Assembly: GCA_963844805.1 (NCBI GenBank)
Contig: CAWJPU010000002.1
Coordinates: forward strand, 128,176 to 192,175
Length of the DNA stretch: 64,000 nucleotides
Reading direction: 5' to 3'
Source: JACCZR01 sp963844805
GTDB lineage: Bacteria; Actinomycetota; Thermoleophilia; Solirubrobacterales; Thermoleophilaceae
The first letter of the stretch is position 1, and every line of letters begins with the position of its first letter. The position numbers were made by a program, and so were the translations under genes. The notes below the pieces were generated by a model, which saw only the letters and a list, made by a program, of their open reading frames with translations, did no database searches and was not told the DNA's origin. Of this stretch, positions 1 to 12,136 are shown piece after piece.

Positions 1-4101
<4,101 letters not shown>

Positions 4102-4167
4102 AGACTTGCGTGTCAATCCGAATGCCCGAAGGCGCTCGGTTTTCACTGTCTAGTTCATACAGAGAGC

Positions 4168-4180
4168 GTTGTCAAAGATC
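4168..4180 (-). promoter_or_regulatory. boxA-like antitermination element in the rRNA leader
   Basis: On the rRNA strand this reads GATCTTTGACAAC, close to the E. coli boxA core CTTTAACAA, about 70 nt upstream of the 16S 5' end. In known rRNA operons boxA recruits Nus factors. It could also be read as a TTGACA -35 box with TAGACA 17 nt downstream, but a start there would lose the upstream processing strand at 4302-4315, so boxA is preferred. Confidence 0.45.
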
Positions 4181-4301
4181 CATACGGGCCCGGCGGTACA
4201 CAGTGCCGGATCCCATCTTCGACGGGTGCTCAGTCAAGCCCTCGCGCTCCGAAGAGCCGAGGGGTCGAACCTGGACGCGTGACCTCTCTCGAGATCACGC
4301 A

Positions 4302-4315
4302 CGCTGCTGAGTTTT
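4302..4315 (-). other. 16S processing stem, upstream strand
   Basis: On the rRNA strand this reads AAAACTCAGCAGCG. It pairs perfectly over 14 bp with 2477-2490 in the spacer, and more loosely one or two bases beyond. Together they would bring both ends of the 16S precursor into one helix. The position also implies that the main rRNA promoter lies upstream of it (coordinate above 4315). Confidence 0.75.
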
Positions 4316-4374
4316 CAAGGACCGTCTCGGCCTCCCGGGCGGGGTCTCCGCCTGACAGATCGTTCCCCCGACAT

Positions 4375-4398
4375 AGAAAAGGCCTCCCAAGGAGACCC
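4375..4398 (-). terminator. Rho-independent terminator or attenuator between tyrS and the rRNA operon
   Basis: On the minus strand a stem GGTCTCC / GGGAGGCC with a TT loop is followed by TTTTCT. It could end tyrS transcripts, or, because a promoter-like box lies only about 30 nt upstream (4429-4434), act as an attenuator early in the rRNA leader. The hairpin and T-run are seen; which role applies is not decided by sequence. Confidence 0.6.
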
Positions 4399-4428
4399 GG
4401 CAAGCCTTCTCGTGCGGGGGGACCGGGC

Positions 4429-4434
4429 AGTATA
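4429..4434 (-). promoter_or_regulatory. Candidate -10 box (TATACT) for the rRNA operon
   Basis: TATACT on the minus strand, about 330 nt upstream of the 16S gene and just after the tyrS stop. The -35 region 17 nt upstream (TTCCGG) is weak. Apart from the rRNA leader elements listed separately, I see nothing else in 4102-4466. Confidence 0.35.
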
Positions 4435-4466
4435 GCGCGGGATCGGCCCGTCCGGAAGCTTTTCGA

Positions 4467-5636
4467 TCAGCCCCGGACGAGGCGGCGAAACCGCCGCTTG
4501 CCCACCTGAAGCAGGGTGCCGTCCAGGCGCTCGGTGGGGACGTCCAGTTCCCCGCTCACAGGCTCTCCGTCCAGCTTCACGCCGCCCTGCTCGAGCAGCC
4601 GGCGGGCCTCCGAGCGCGACAGCCCGAACGCCTCCCCCATCAGCGCGGGCAGGTGCACCTCGCCGTCGCCGGCGGGGAGCACGAAGTCCTCCACCTCCTC
4701 CGGAGCCTCGCGCTTGACGTGGAGGCGGTCGAAGTGCTCCTCCGCGGCCGTGGCCGCCTCCTCTCCGTGAAAGCGCGCCGTGAGCTCGCGGGCCATCGCC
4801 CGCTTGAGCTCCACCGCCGGCCGGCCGTCCTCGGGCGCCCCGTCCAGGAGCAACTCGTAGTACACGGGCATCGCCGAGTCGGGGACCCGCATGAGCTTCC
4901 CGAACACCTCATCCGGCGGCTCGGTGACCCCCACGTAGTTGTCGAGCGACTTGGACATCCGCCGTTCCCCGTCGGTGCCCGGCAGGATCGGCATGGTCAG
5001 GATCGACTGGGGCGCCGCGCCGTAGGCCTGCTGGATCGCCCGCCCGAGCAGCAGGTTGAACTTCTGGTCGGTGCCGCCGAGCTCGACATCGGCCTCGACC
5101 TTCACCGAGTCGTAGCCCTGCAGCAGCGGGTAGAGCAGCTCGAGGATGGAGATCGGCTGGCGGTCGGCGTAGCGGCGGGCGAAGTCGTCGCGCTCCAGCA
5201 GCTGGGCGACCGTGGCGGTGCGGGCCAGGGCGAACAGCTCCACCATCTGCATGTCCAGCCACTCGCCGTTGCGCCTCACCTCGGTGCGGTCGGGGTCCAG
5301 GACGGTGAACGCCTGGCGCTGGAAGGTCTCGGCGTTGGCGTCGATCTGGGCGGAGTCCAGCTGGGGCCGGGTGCTGGAGCGCCCGCTGGGATCCCCTACC
5401 CGCGCGGTGAAGTCACCGATGATGAGCACGACGGTGTGCCCGAGGTCCTGGAACTCGCGCAGCTTGCGCAGCACCACCGTGTGGCCCAGGTGGATGTCGG
5501 GCGCGGTGGGATCGATGCCCAGCTTGACCCGCAGCGGGCGGCCTTCGGCGAGCTGCTTCTCCAGGGCGCCCTCGGGCAGGGCGTCAACAGCGTTGCGCAC
5601 CAAGAATCGAGCGTCCTCTGCGGCCCGATCCGTCAC
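4467..5636 (-). CDS. tyrS: Tyrosyl-tRNA synthetase
   Basis: Charges tRNA-Tyr with tyrosine in the cytoplasm. The 389-aa product shows the class I signature HLGH near residue 49, the tyrosine-binding stretch with GGTDQKFNLLLGR near 190, the KMSKS-type loop as RMSKS near 228, and a C-terminal S4 RNA-binding domain (about 325-385). Length and a compact N-terminus suggest the TyrZ-like (TyrRS type 2) branch. The GTG start at 5636 is supported by a TAGCAT box exactly 7 nt upstream, as expected for a leaderless transcript. It lies upstream of the rRNA operon in the same direction and diverges from the penicillin-binding protein gene. Confidence 0.95.
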   Translation of the reverse strand: MTDRAAEDARFLVRNAVDALPEGALEKQLAEGRPLRVKLGIDPTAPDIHLGHTVVLRKLREFQDLGHTVVLIIGDFTARVGDPSGRSSTRPQLDSAQIDANAETFQRQAFTVLDPDRTEVRRNGEWLDMQMVELFALARTATVAQLLERDDFARRYADRQPISILELLYPLLQGYDSVKVEADVELGGTDQKFNLLLGRAIQQAYGAAPQSILTMPILPGTDGERRMSKSLDNYVGVTEPPDEVFGKLMRVPDSAMPVYYELLLDGAPEDGRPAVELKRAMARELTARFHGEEAATAAEEHFDRLHVKREAPEEVEDFVLPAGDGEVHLPALMGEAFGLSRSEARRLLEQGGVKLDGEPVSGELDVPTERLDGTLLQVGKRRFRRLVRG

Positions 5637-5649
5637 GGCCCCGATGCTA
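5637..5649 (-). promoter_or_regulatory. Leaderless promoter of tyrS (TAGCAT, 7 nt, GTG)
   Basis: TAGCAT occupies 5644-5649 on the minus strand and is followed by 7 nt and the GTG start. The spacing puts the transcription start at the start codon. Same arrangement as at eleven other gene heads in this window. Confidence 0.6.
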
Positions 5650-5794
5650 GTCCGGAACGAGTGCGCGATGCGCGCCCGGCATCCGCTCCTTCGCTAGAGT
5701 GCAGCCCCTCGGCGGGGTCCGCGGGGGAGCTCCCGGGGCGTCGCCGGCCGTCCGCGTACCGCTGGCGCCCGCGCGGGCGAACCCCGCTAGATCG

Positions 5795-7975
5795 ATGTCC
5801 GCTTCGGTGACACCTCGCAGACCCGCACGCCCGCGTCCGGCGGGGCCTCCGGGACCGCAGAGGCCGAAGCTCAAGCGCCTGCGGCTCGCCCTCATCCTCG
5901 TCGGCCTGGGGGTCCTCGCCCTGGTCTCCACCGTGTTCGGGATGCTGACTGCGGTCTCCAGCGACCTGCCCGCGCTGGAGAACGTGGCCGAGTACCGCGC
6001 CGCCCGCAACTCGCTGCTGCTGGCCGACGACAAGCGCCGCACCCCCATCGCCAAGCTGACGGGCAACAACAACCGCATCCTGCTCAACGAGCAGCAGATC
6101 TCGCCGACGCTCGAGAACGCCGTGGTGGCGATGGAGGACCGCCGCTTCTACCGCCACGGGGGCGTGGACTACAAGGGCATCGCCCGCGCCTTCGGCCAGG
6201 ACCTCCTGCGCCGGCGCGCAGCCCAGGGCGGCTCGACCATCACCCAGCAGTTCGTCAAGAACGCGCTGTCTGCCCAGGGCGACCGGTCCGTGTTCCAGAA
6301 GCTGCGTGAGGCAGCGCTGGCCTACCACCTCGAGCGCAAGTGGAGCAAGCAGAAGGTCCTCACCCAGTACCTCAACAGCGTCTACTTCGGCAACGGCGCA
6401 TACGGCGTCGAGTCGGCGGTGCGCACCTACTTCGGCAAGACCCCGGGGCCGGGTGGCGACCCCGCCGCCGAGCACGTGGAGCCGGCCGAGGCGGCGCTGC
6501 TCGCGGGGATGATCGCCTCGCCGAGCATGTACGACCCGATCGAGAACCCCGAGAAGGCGCGCGAGCGGCGCGACCAGGTGCTCAAGCGCATGCTCGAGGA
6601 GCGGATGATCGGCCCGTCGGAGTACCAGACGGCGCTGCGCCGGGCCCTTCCGGCACGCGGCGAGGTCAAGCCCCCGCGCCCGGACTCCCGCCAGCCCTAC
6701 TTCTCCAGCTGGCTCACCCAGCAGCTCGTGGACCGCTACCGCCCCGGCGTGGTGTTCGGCGGCGGGCTGCGCATCAAGACCACGCTCGACCCCGAGCTCC
6801 AGCAGGCCGCGGAGGTCTCGGTCCGCTCCACGATGGGCGGGATCGGCCCCGACGCGTCGCTGGTGGCGATCGAGAACAAGACCGGCGAGGTCAAGGCCAT
6901 GGTGGGCGGCGAGGGCTTCGACAAGACGCCGTTCAACCTGGCCACCAACGGCCACCGCCAGCCCGGCTCGGCCTTCAAGCCCTTCACCCTGATCGCCGCG
7001 CTTCAGAAGGGGATCAGCCCCGACGCCACTTTCACCTCCAAGAAGAAGGTGCTGGGCAGCGACTTCGTGGTCAACAACTACGAGGACTCCTACGCGGGCA
7101 CCGCGAGCCTGCGCTCGGCCACCGCCACCTCCGACAACTCGGTGTACGCCGAGCTCGGGCTCAAGGTCGGCACGGGTCGCATCGCGCGCCTGGCGCGCCG
7201 GATGGGCGTCCGCACGCCGGTGTCCACCAACAAGGCCATGACCCTGGGCGGCCTGGAGCAGGGCCTGACCCCGCTGGAGCTCGCCTACGCGTACTCGACG
7301 ATCGCCAACAACGGCGTCCGCGTGTCCGGCAGCCTGGCCGGCCAGCGCGGGGGACCGGTGGGCGTCGAGCGGGTCGTCGGGTCCGACGTCGAGGAGAAGA
7401 ACAAGCCCGTCCGCAAGCGGGTCTACCCCGCCGCGGTGGGCTCGACCGCCAAGGAGATGCTGGCCGGCGTGATCTCGGGCGGCACCGGCAAGGCGGCCTC
7501 GATCGGCGAGTTCGCCGCCGGCAAGACCGGCACCACCGAGAACTACGGCGACGCCTGGTTCGTGGGCTTCAACGAGGAGCTGACCGTGGCCGTGTGGGTC
7601 GGCTACGCGACCAAGCTGCGGCAGATGAAGACCGAGTACAACGGCTCGCCGGTGGCGGGCGGCACCTACCCGGCGGAGATCTGGCACGACTTCATGACGG
7701 ACTGGATCCGGATCCGCGACGAGCGCAAGCCGGGACCCGAGGAGCCGCCGCCCAGCACCGTCCCCATCACGCCGCCGACCACCACTCCGGGCGCTCCGGC
7801 TCCGACGACCCCCACCGGCCCACCGGCTCAGACCGCGCCGCAGCCCACCGCGCCCCAGCAACCGCCCCCCCAGCAGCAGGCCCCGGCGCCCCAGCAGCCG
7901 GCCGCTCCGCAGCAGCAGACCCCGGCCCCGCCCACCACCGGCGGCGGCAACGGGGGCGGCTCGGCGCCCGGCTAG
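5795..7975 (+). CDS. Class A penicillin-binding protein (glycosyltransferase and transpeptidase)
   Basis: Bifunctional peptidoglycan synthase of the PBP1A/PonA type, anchored in the membrane. From the ATG at 5795 it is 726 aa: a Pro/Arg-rich cytosolic tail, one membrane helix (about 32-52), a GT51 domain with EDRRFYRHGGVD and GGSTITQQ, then a transpeptidase with SAFK (catalytic Ser in PGSAFKPF), SDN and KTGTT motifs. The last 80 residues are a Pro/Gln/Thr-rich low-complexity tail. A GTG at 5699 would add 32 residues; I prefer 5795 because TAGAGT at 5695-5700 looks like a -10 box and the extra segment shows no conserved feature. It diverges from tyrS and meets the glycosylase gene tail to tail. 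Confidence 0.93.
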   Translation: MSASVTPRRPARPRPAGPPGPQRPKLKRLRLALILVGLGVLALVSTVFGMLTAVSSDLPALENVAEYRAARNSLLLADDKRRTPIAKLTGNNNRILLNEQQISPTLENAVVAMEDRRFYRHGGVDYKGIARAFGQDLLRRRAAQGGSTITQQFVKNALSAQGDRSVFQKLREAALAYHLERKWSKQKVLTQYLNSVYFGNGAYGVESAVRTYFGKTPGPGGDPAAEHVEPAEAALLAGMIASPSMYDPIENPEKARERRDQVLKRMLEERMIGPSEYQTALRRALPARGEVKPPRPDSRQPYFSSWLTQQLVDRYRPGVVFGGGLRIKTTLDPELQQAAEVSVRSTMGGIGPDASLVAIENKTGEVKAMVGGEGFDKTPFNLATNGHRQPGSAFKPFTLIAALQKGISPDATFTSKKKVLGSDFVVNNYEDSYAGTASLRSATATSDNSVYAELGLKVGTGRIARLARRMGVRTPVSTNKAMTLGGLEQGLTPLELAYAYSTIANNGVRVSGSLAGQRGGPVGVERVVGSDVEEKNKPVRKRVYPAAVGSTAKEMLAGVISGGTGKAASIGEFAAGKTGTTENYGDAWFVGFNEELTVAVWVGYATKLRQMKTEYNGSPVAGGTYPAEIWHDFMTDWIRIRDERKPGPEEPPPSTVPITPPTTTPGAPAPTTPTGPPAQTAPQPTAPQQPPPQQQAPAPQQPAAPQQQTPAPPTTGGGNGGGSAPG

Positions 7976-8556
7976 GCCGCTCGGGCGCGGCGCATCGCCG
8001 GCGGCCACGGCCGCGAGACGTGCCGGCTGTCGGCGTCGCAGAAGCGCCACGGCAGCTCGGCCGCCTTGGTGATGCCGATTCGGCTGCCCTCCACCAGGCG
8101 GGGAGCGTGCTCGCGGGGCTCGATCGAGACCGGGCCGCCGGTCAGCGGGGTGCCGTTCAGATCCAGCCCGATTCCCAGCGCCTGGGTCAGCTTGCCCGGG
8201 CCGGAGCAGAGGTCCTCGGCGCGGCCGAGCGCGCGGCGCTCGCGCATCACGTCCAGCCCGTCCAGCGGCTCCAGCGCGCGGATGAGCACCGCCGCACCCA
8301 CCCCTTCGGGCTCGCACACCGCGTTGAGCAGGGCGTGGATGCCGTAGGAGCGGTAGACGTAGGCCACGCCGGGTTCGCGGAACAGCGTGTGGGTGCGGGC
8401 GGTCAGGCCCACGTGGGCGTGGCAGGCCGGCTCGGACTCGTGGTAGCTCTCGGTCTCCACGATCCGCCCGGCAGCCGGTCCGTGGTGCAGCACGCAGCCG
8501 ACGAGGTCGCGCGCCACCTCGTGCACCGAGCGGGCGTAGAAGTCCGGGCCGATCAC
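7972..8556 (-). CDS. 3-methyladenine DNA glycosylase (AAG/MPG family)
   Basis: Base-excision repair enzyme that removes alkylated purines. The 194-aa product shows the family blocks GRIVETESYHESEPACHA near residue 35 (with the catalytic-type Glu), FREPGVAYVYRSYGIHALLN near 57, and SGPGKLTQALGI near 122. Length is normal for bacterial members (about 190-210). The GTG start at 8556 overlaps the argH stop as GTGA, which fixes the start and implies translational coupling. It is the second gene of an argH-led pair; a functional link to arginine synthesis is not evident. Confidence 0.93.
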   Translation of the reverse strand: MIGPDFYARSVHEVARDLVGCVLHHGPAAGRIVETESYHESEPACHAHVGLTARTHTLFREPGVAYVYRSYGIHALLNAVCEPEGVGAAVLIRALEPLDGLDVMRERRALGRAEDLCSGPGKLTQALGIGLDLNGTPLTGGPVSIEPREHAPRLVEGSRIGITKAAELPWRFCDADSRHVSRPWPPAMRRARAA

Positions 8557-9920
8557 GTCTCGGCGAGCGCCGCGCGGGCGCGGTCCAGCTGCTCGCGCAC
8601 GCGCGCCTGTGAGGTGCCGCCCGCCGAGATCTTCGACTCCAGCACCCCGCCGCCGGACACCAGCTCGCGCAGCGCCTCTGCCTCGAGGCCGGGCGCCAGG
8701 CGCTCCAGCTCCTGGGGCGTCAGCTCGGACAGCCCGCGACCGCTGGCCAGCGCCTCGCGCACAAGGCCGCCGACGATCCCGTGGGCCTCCCGGAAGGGCG
8801 TGCCGCGGCGCACCAGCAGGTCGGCGACGTCGGTCGCCGCCACCAGCTCGTCCGCCGCCGCGGCGGCCATCCGCTCGCGGTCGAAGGTGGCGCCGGCGAC
8901 CATCGGGGCGGCGACCCGCAGGCACAGCTCGACCGTGTCGACGGCCTCGAACAGTTGCTCCTTGTCCTCCTGCAGGTCCTTGTTGTAGGCCAGCGGCAGG
9001 GCGTGCAGCACGCCGTGGAGCGTCGCCAGGCGGCCCACCACGCGCGGCGCCTTCGCCCTGAGCAGCTCCGCGGCGTCGGGGTTCTTCTTCTGGGGCATCA
9101 GGCTCGAGCCCGAGGAGAAAGCGTCGGCCACCTCGCAGAAGCCGAACTCCTCGCTGGACCACAGCACCAGCTCGGCTCCGAGCTGCGACAGGTGGGTCGC
9201 GCACGTGGATGCGGCGGACAGCAGGTCGAGCACGTGGTCGCGGTTGGACACCGCGTCGAGCGAGTTCTCGGACACGCGCGGGAAGCCGAGCTGCTCGGCC
9301 AGGAAGTCGCGGTCGGTCTCGAAGTTGGTGCCCGCCAGCGCGCCGGAGCCCAGTGGCAGGTCGCCGGCGGCCTCGAAGGCGAAGGCGAACCGCAGCCGGT
9401 CGCGGCGCAGGCGCCAGAAGTGCGCCAGCAGATGGTGCGACAGGTAGACGGGCTGCGCGCGCTGCAGGTGCGTGTAGGCGGGCATGGCCCAGTCCAAGTG
9501 GCGCTCGGCCTGGTCGAGCAGCGCCGCCATCAGGTCGCCGGTCAGCCGCCCGGCGGCCAACGCGCGGTCGCGCACGTACAGGGCCATGTCGGTGGCGACC
9601 TGGTCGTTGCGCGAGCGGGCCGTGTGCAGGCGCCCGCCCGCGGGCCCGATCAGCTCGGTCAGGCGGCGTTCGATGGCCATGTGCACGTCCTCGTCGTGCT
9701 CGTGGACCTCGAAGCGGCCCTGCTCGACCTCCTCTTGCACCTCAGCCAGCCCGCGCTCCATGGCGGCGAGGTCGTCCTCGCCGATGATCCCCTGGTGGGC
9801 CAGCATCCGCGCGTGGGCCAGCGAGCCGCGGATGTCCTGCGGCGCCAGCCGGAAATCGAACTCCACCGAGGAGTTCAGCGCGCGGAACAGCGGATCCTGC
9901 GGATCGGGCAGCCGAGCCAT
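8553..9920 (-). CDS. argH: Argininosuccinate lyase
   Basis: Last step of arginine synthesis: argininosuccinate to arginine and fumarate. The 455-aa product carries the fumarase/lyase superfamily signature SSLMPQKKNPDAAELLRAK (about 270-288), the N-terminal block HTARSRNDQVATDMALY, and THLQRAQPV near 150. I choose the ATG at 9920, which gives MARLPDPQDPLF and normal length; it has TAGGCT 7 nt upstream. The open frame runs upstream to 10043, but that part is not conserved. No other arg genes are nearby. Confidence 0.96.
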   Translation of the reverse strand: MARLPDPQDPLFRALNSSVEFDFRLAPQDIRGSLAHARMLAHQGIIGEDDLAAMERGLAEVQEEVEQGRFEVHEHDEDVHMAIERRLTELIGPAGGRLHTARSRNDQVATDMALYVRDRALAAGRLTGDLMAALLDQAERHLDWAMPAYTHLQRAQPVYLSHHLLAHFWRLRRDRLRFAFAFEAAGDLPLGSGALAGTNFETDRDFLAEQLGFPRVSENSLDAVSNRDHVLDLLSAASTCATHLSQLGAELVLWSSEEFGFCEVADAFSSGSSLMPQKKNPDAAELLRAKAPRVVGRLATLHGVLHALPLAYNKDLQEDKEQLFEAVDTVELCLRVAAPMVAGATFDRERMAAAAADELVAATDVADLLVRRGTPFREAHGIVGGLVREALASGRGLSELTPQELERLAPGLEAEALRELVSGGGVLESKISAGGTSQARVREQLDRARAALAET

Positions 9921-9933
9921 GCCCGCGAGCCTA
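9921..9933 (-). promoter_or_regulatory. Leaderless promoter of argH (TAGGCT, 7 nt, ATG)
   Basis: TAGGCT at 9928-9933 on the minus strand, 7 nt before the argH ATG. It lies just beyond the 56-bp repeated element at 9940-9995, so that element sits over the -35 and upstream region of this promoter. Confidence 0.6.
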
Positions 9934-9939
9934 AGCGAC

Positions 9940-9995
9940 GGAGCGCAGGCCGGGCGTTGGCCGGCCGCTGTCCTACCGGAGGTAGGGAGCACCGC
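9940..9995 (+). repeat. 56-bp dispersed element, copy A
   Basis: Starts GGAGCGCAGGCCGGGCG and ends TAGGGAGCACCGC on the plus strand. A second copy lies inverted at 43088-43143; aligned over 57 columns the two differ by two substitutions and two single-base gaps. It contains the perfect hairpin CCTACC-GGA-GGTAGG (9972-9986). It sits between a small membrane protein gene and argH. No longer homology flanks it. Confidence 0.8.
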
Positions 9996-10008
9996 CGCTT
10001 CGATCAAA

Positions 10009-10383
10009 TCACGGGGTCGGGTGCAAGCCGGTGACCGCTGCAACCTGGCTGGCGAGGATGATCCCCAGCAGGTACAGGCTCACGCCCCAGCCCGCGTAGG
10101 CGTTGCGGCTGCGGGGATAGAGCCGGCTCTCGGGATTGCGGCCGATGGAGACCAGCACCGGCACGAAGAACAGCAACCCCAGGCCGATCAGCCCGTAGCC
10201 GGTCCAGCCCGTCACCAGGTACTCGACCTCGAAGCGGAAGTCGGAGGCGATCGCCGAGATCGAGCGATGCCAGAGCAGGACGGGCGTGACCGCGGCGGCG
10301 AGAAACCCCAGCAGCCCCACCCAGCGAGCCCGGCGACGCGACAGGACGTGCTTCTCGGTTCTGGTCGGCACTCTGCCGGGCAC
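10009..10383 (-). CDS. Small integral membrane protein of unknown function
   Basis: A 124-aa product from a GTG at 10383, with a basic N-terminus (RRRARW) and three likely membrane segments: about 20-35, 60-80 and 100-118. I do not recognise a family. It may resemble DUF2269- or DUF3592-like small membrane proteins only in topology. It lies upstream of argH in the same direction, separated by the 56-bp element, and diverges from the acetyltransferase gene. Confidence 0.7.
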   Translation of the reverse strand: MPGRVPTRTEKHVLSRRRARWVGLLGFLAAAVTPVLLWHRSISAIASDFRFEVEYLVTGWTGYGLIGLGLLFFVPVLVSIGRNPESRLYPRSRNAYAGWGVSLYLLGIILASQVAAVTGLHPTP

Positions 10384-10411
10384 GTAGCAAGGATAAGCCC
10401 CGCGCGGCACA

Positions 10412-10424
10412 TAGCCTGCGGGAT
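10412..10424 (+). promoter_or_regulatory. Leaderless promoter (TAGCCT, 7 nt, GTG)
   Basis: TAGCCT at 10412-10417 followed by 7 nt and the GTG start of the acetyltransferase at 10425. Confidence 0.55.
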
Positions 10425-11027
10425 GTGGAGCCGCTGATTCGCAGGGCGCGGCCGGACGACGCCGAGGCGGCCGCGCGGCTGGTGCACGAGAGCGCCGGCG
10501 GCGTCTACGACAAGTTCGCGGGCGGCCCGGAGCGGGCCCAGCGGGTGCTCCGCAAGGCCTTCGGCCGCCCGGGCAGCAACGCCAGCGCCGAGGTGATCTG
10601 GGTTGCCGAGCTCGACGACGCCGTGGCCGCCGCGATGGCCGCGTTTCCCGTCGAGCAGACCCCCCGGCGGGCACGCGCGTTCCTCAGCCTCACACTGCTC
10701 TCGCTGCCGCCGTGGCGCTGGCCCGCCACCATGCGCCTCTACTACGCGGGCGCCCGCGCGGCCCCTCCCCCGCCGCCGCGGTCCTTCTACGTAGACGCGC
10801 TGGCCACCGAGCCGGGCAAGCGGCGCCGGGGCGCGGCGCGGGCGCTGCTGGAGGCCGCCGCCGTCCGGGCAAGCTCGCTGGGGCTGACCGCGGTGAGCAT
10901 CGACACCGGCCTGGACAACGAGGCCGCGCGCGCGCTGTACCGCCGCGCGGGGTTCGAGGAGATGGCCTCGCGGCCGGGCAGCGGCGGGCTGCCCGGGTTC
11001 GTGTCGCTGGTCAGGCCGCTCGAGTAG
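10425..11027 (+). CDS. GNAT-family N-acetyltransferase
   Basis: A 200-aa acetyl-CoA dependent transferase of unknown substrate. The start IRRARPDDAEAAARLV is the typical GNAT beta1-alpha1, the acetyl-CoA site is degenerate but visible as VDALATEPGKRRRGAARALL (about 123-142), and the last part DNEAARALYRRAGFEE is the classical GNAT motif B. An extra 50-residue Pro/Ala-rich insert precedes the CoA site. The GTG start has TAGCCT 7 nt upstream. Its 3' end is converging with, and overlaps, the DegT-family gene. Confidence 0.85.
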   Translation: MEPLIRRARPDDAEAAARLVHESAGGVYDKFAGGPERAQRVLRKAFGRPGSNASAEVIWVAELDDAVAAAMAAFPVEQTPRRARAFLSLTLLSLPPWRWPATMRLYYAGARAAPPPPPRSFYVDALATEPGKRRRGAARALLEAAAVRASSLGLTAVSIDTGLDNEAARALYRRAGFEEMASRPGSGGLPGFVSLVRPLE

Positions 11028-12136
11028 GCGACGTCGAGCACGGCGCCGAGGGATTCGGCCACCTGGGCCACCTCGCCCTCGGTCAGGGCGCCGAAGAACG
11101 GCAGCGCCAGCGAGCGCGCGGACACGTCCTCGCACACCGGGAACTCGCCCTCGCGGTGCCCGAAGCGCTCGCGGTAGAACCGGTTGAGGTGGATGGCGGG
11201 CAGGTAGGGCTTGGAGTCCACGCCCCGCTCGCGCAGAGCGAGCATCACGGCGTCGCGGTCGGTCTCGCGCGGGAGCTGCACCACGTAGACGAACCACGAG
11301 CGCCGGTCGCCGCCCTCGTCGGGGCACGGGAGCTGGAGCTCCTCCAGCCCGGCCAGCGCCTCGCCGTAGAGCGCGGCCACGCGGGCCCGGTCGGCCAGCA
11401 GCTGGTCGATCCGCTCGAGCTGGGCAACCCCAAGCGCGCAGCTGAGGTCGTCCAGGCGGTAGTTGAACCCGAGCCGGTCGTGGTCGAGCCAGCCCATGTC
11501 CGGGGCCCGGCCCTGGTTGCGCTCGGAGTCGATCCGATCCCCGATCTCGGGCGAGGGGCACACGACCGCGCCTCCCTCGCCGGTCGTGAGCTGCTTGTTG
11601 GGGTAGAAGCCGAAGGTCGCCAGGTTGCCGCGGGCGCCCACCGGCCGGCCGTCGGCGTGCGCCGCGCCCAGCGCCTCGCAGGCGTCCTCCACCACCCACA
11701 ACCCGCGCTCGGCGGCGAGCGCCTCGAAGGCGGGCATGTCGGCCGGGTAGCCGAAGATGTGGACGGGCAGCAGGCCCACGGTGCGGTCGTCGATGGCCGC
11801 GGCCGCTGCGGCGGGGTCGATGTTCAGCGTGCGCGGATCGATGTCGCAGAACACCGGCTCGGCGCCCTCGTAGACCACGCAGTTGGCCGAGGCCACGAAG
11901 GAGAAGGGCGAGGTGATGACGCGGTCCCCCGGCCCGATGCCCGCGGCGCGCACGCTCAGGTGCAGCGCGGCGGTGCCGCTGGAGACCGCCGACACCCGCT
12001 CGACGCCCAGCTGCGCGGCCAGGCCCGACTCGAACTCACCCAGCCGCGGCCCCAGGGCGAGGCGGCCGTTCTCGAGCGTCTCGAGCACCAGCTCGCGCTC
12101 CAGCGGCCCCAGGTCCGGGCGCGCCAGCGGGATCAA
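10787..12136 (-). CDS. DegT/DnrJ/EryC1/StrS-family aminotransferase
   Basis: PLP enzyme of the sugar-aminotransferase type. N-terminal IPLARPDLGPLERE, the PLP-binding Asp in VVEDACEALGA near 165, and the Schiff-base Lys in FYPNKQLTTGEGG near 190 are all present. The TTG start at 12136 overlaps the cimA stop as TTGA. The frame stays open to 10787, giving 449 aa and 241 nt of antisense overlap with the acetyltransferase, but homology-like sequence ends near SLGAVLD. A one-base shift there would give a stop at 11011 and the normal 375 aa, so the tail is probably an artefact. Substrate unknown; its coupling to citramalate synthase is unusual. Confidence 0.85.
   Translation of the reverse strand: MIPLARPDLGPLERELVLETLENGRLALGPRLGEFESGLAAQLGVERVSAVSSGTAALHLSVRAAGIGPGDRVITSPFSFVASANCVVYEGAEPVFCDIDPRTLNIDPAAAAAAIDDRTVGLLPVHIFGYPADMPAFEALAAERGLWVVEDACEALGAAHADGRPVGARGNLATFGFYPNKQLTTGEGGAVVCPSPEIGDRIDSERNQGRAPDMGWLDHDRLGFNYRLDDLSCALGVAQLERIDQLLADRARVAALYGEALAGLEELQLPCPDEGGDRRSWFVYVVQLPRETDRDAVMLALRERGVDSKPYLPAIHLNRFYRERFGHREGEFPVCEDVSARSLALPFFGALTEGEVAQVAESLGAVLDVAYSSGLTSDTNPGSPPLPGREAISSNPARRYSARAASLSRPVSMLTAVSPSELARTAAASSSARAAPRRRLPGSVASAST

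Noticed and set aside
4141..4190. TTGACA-17-TAGACA as the main rRNA promoter
   Set aside because: A start there would exclude the upstream processing strand at 4302-4315; the TTGACA belongs to a boxA-like element.
5633..8317. Very long open frame antisense to the penicillin-binding protein gene, and similar long frames opposite other genes (e.g. 4653-5810, 12352-13827, 24127-25665)
   Set aside because: G+C-rich codon structure leaves antisense frames open. They are Arg/Ala/Gly or Leu/Val/His-rich, lack domains, and the true gene on the other strand carries conserved motifs.
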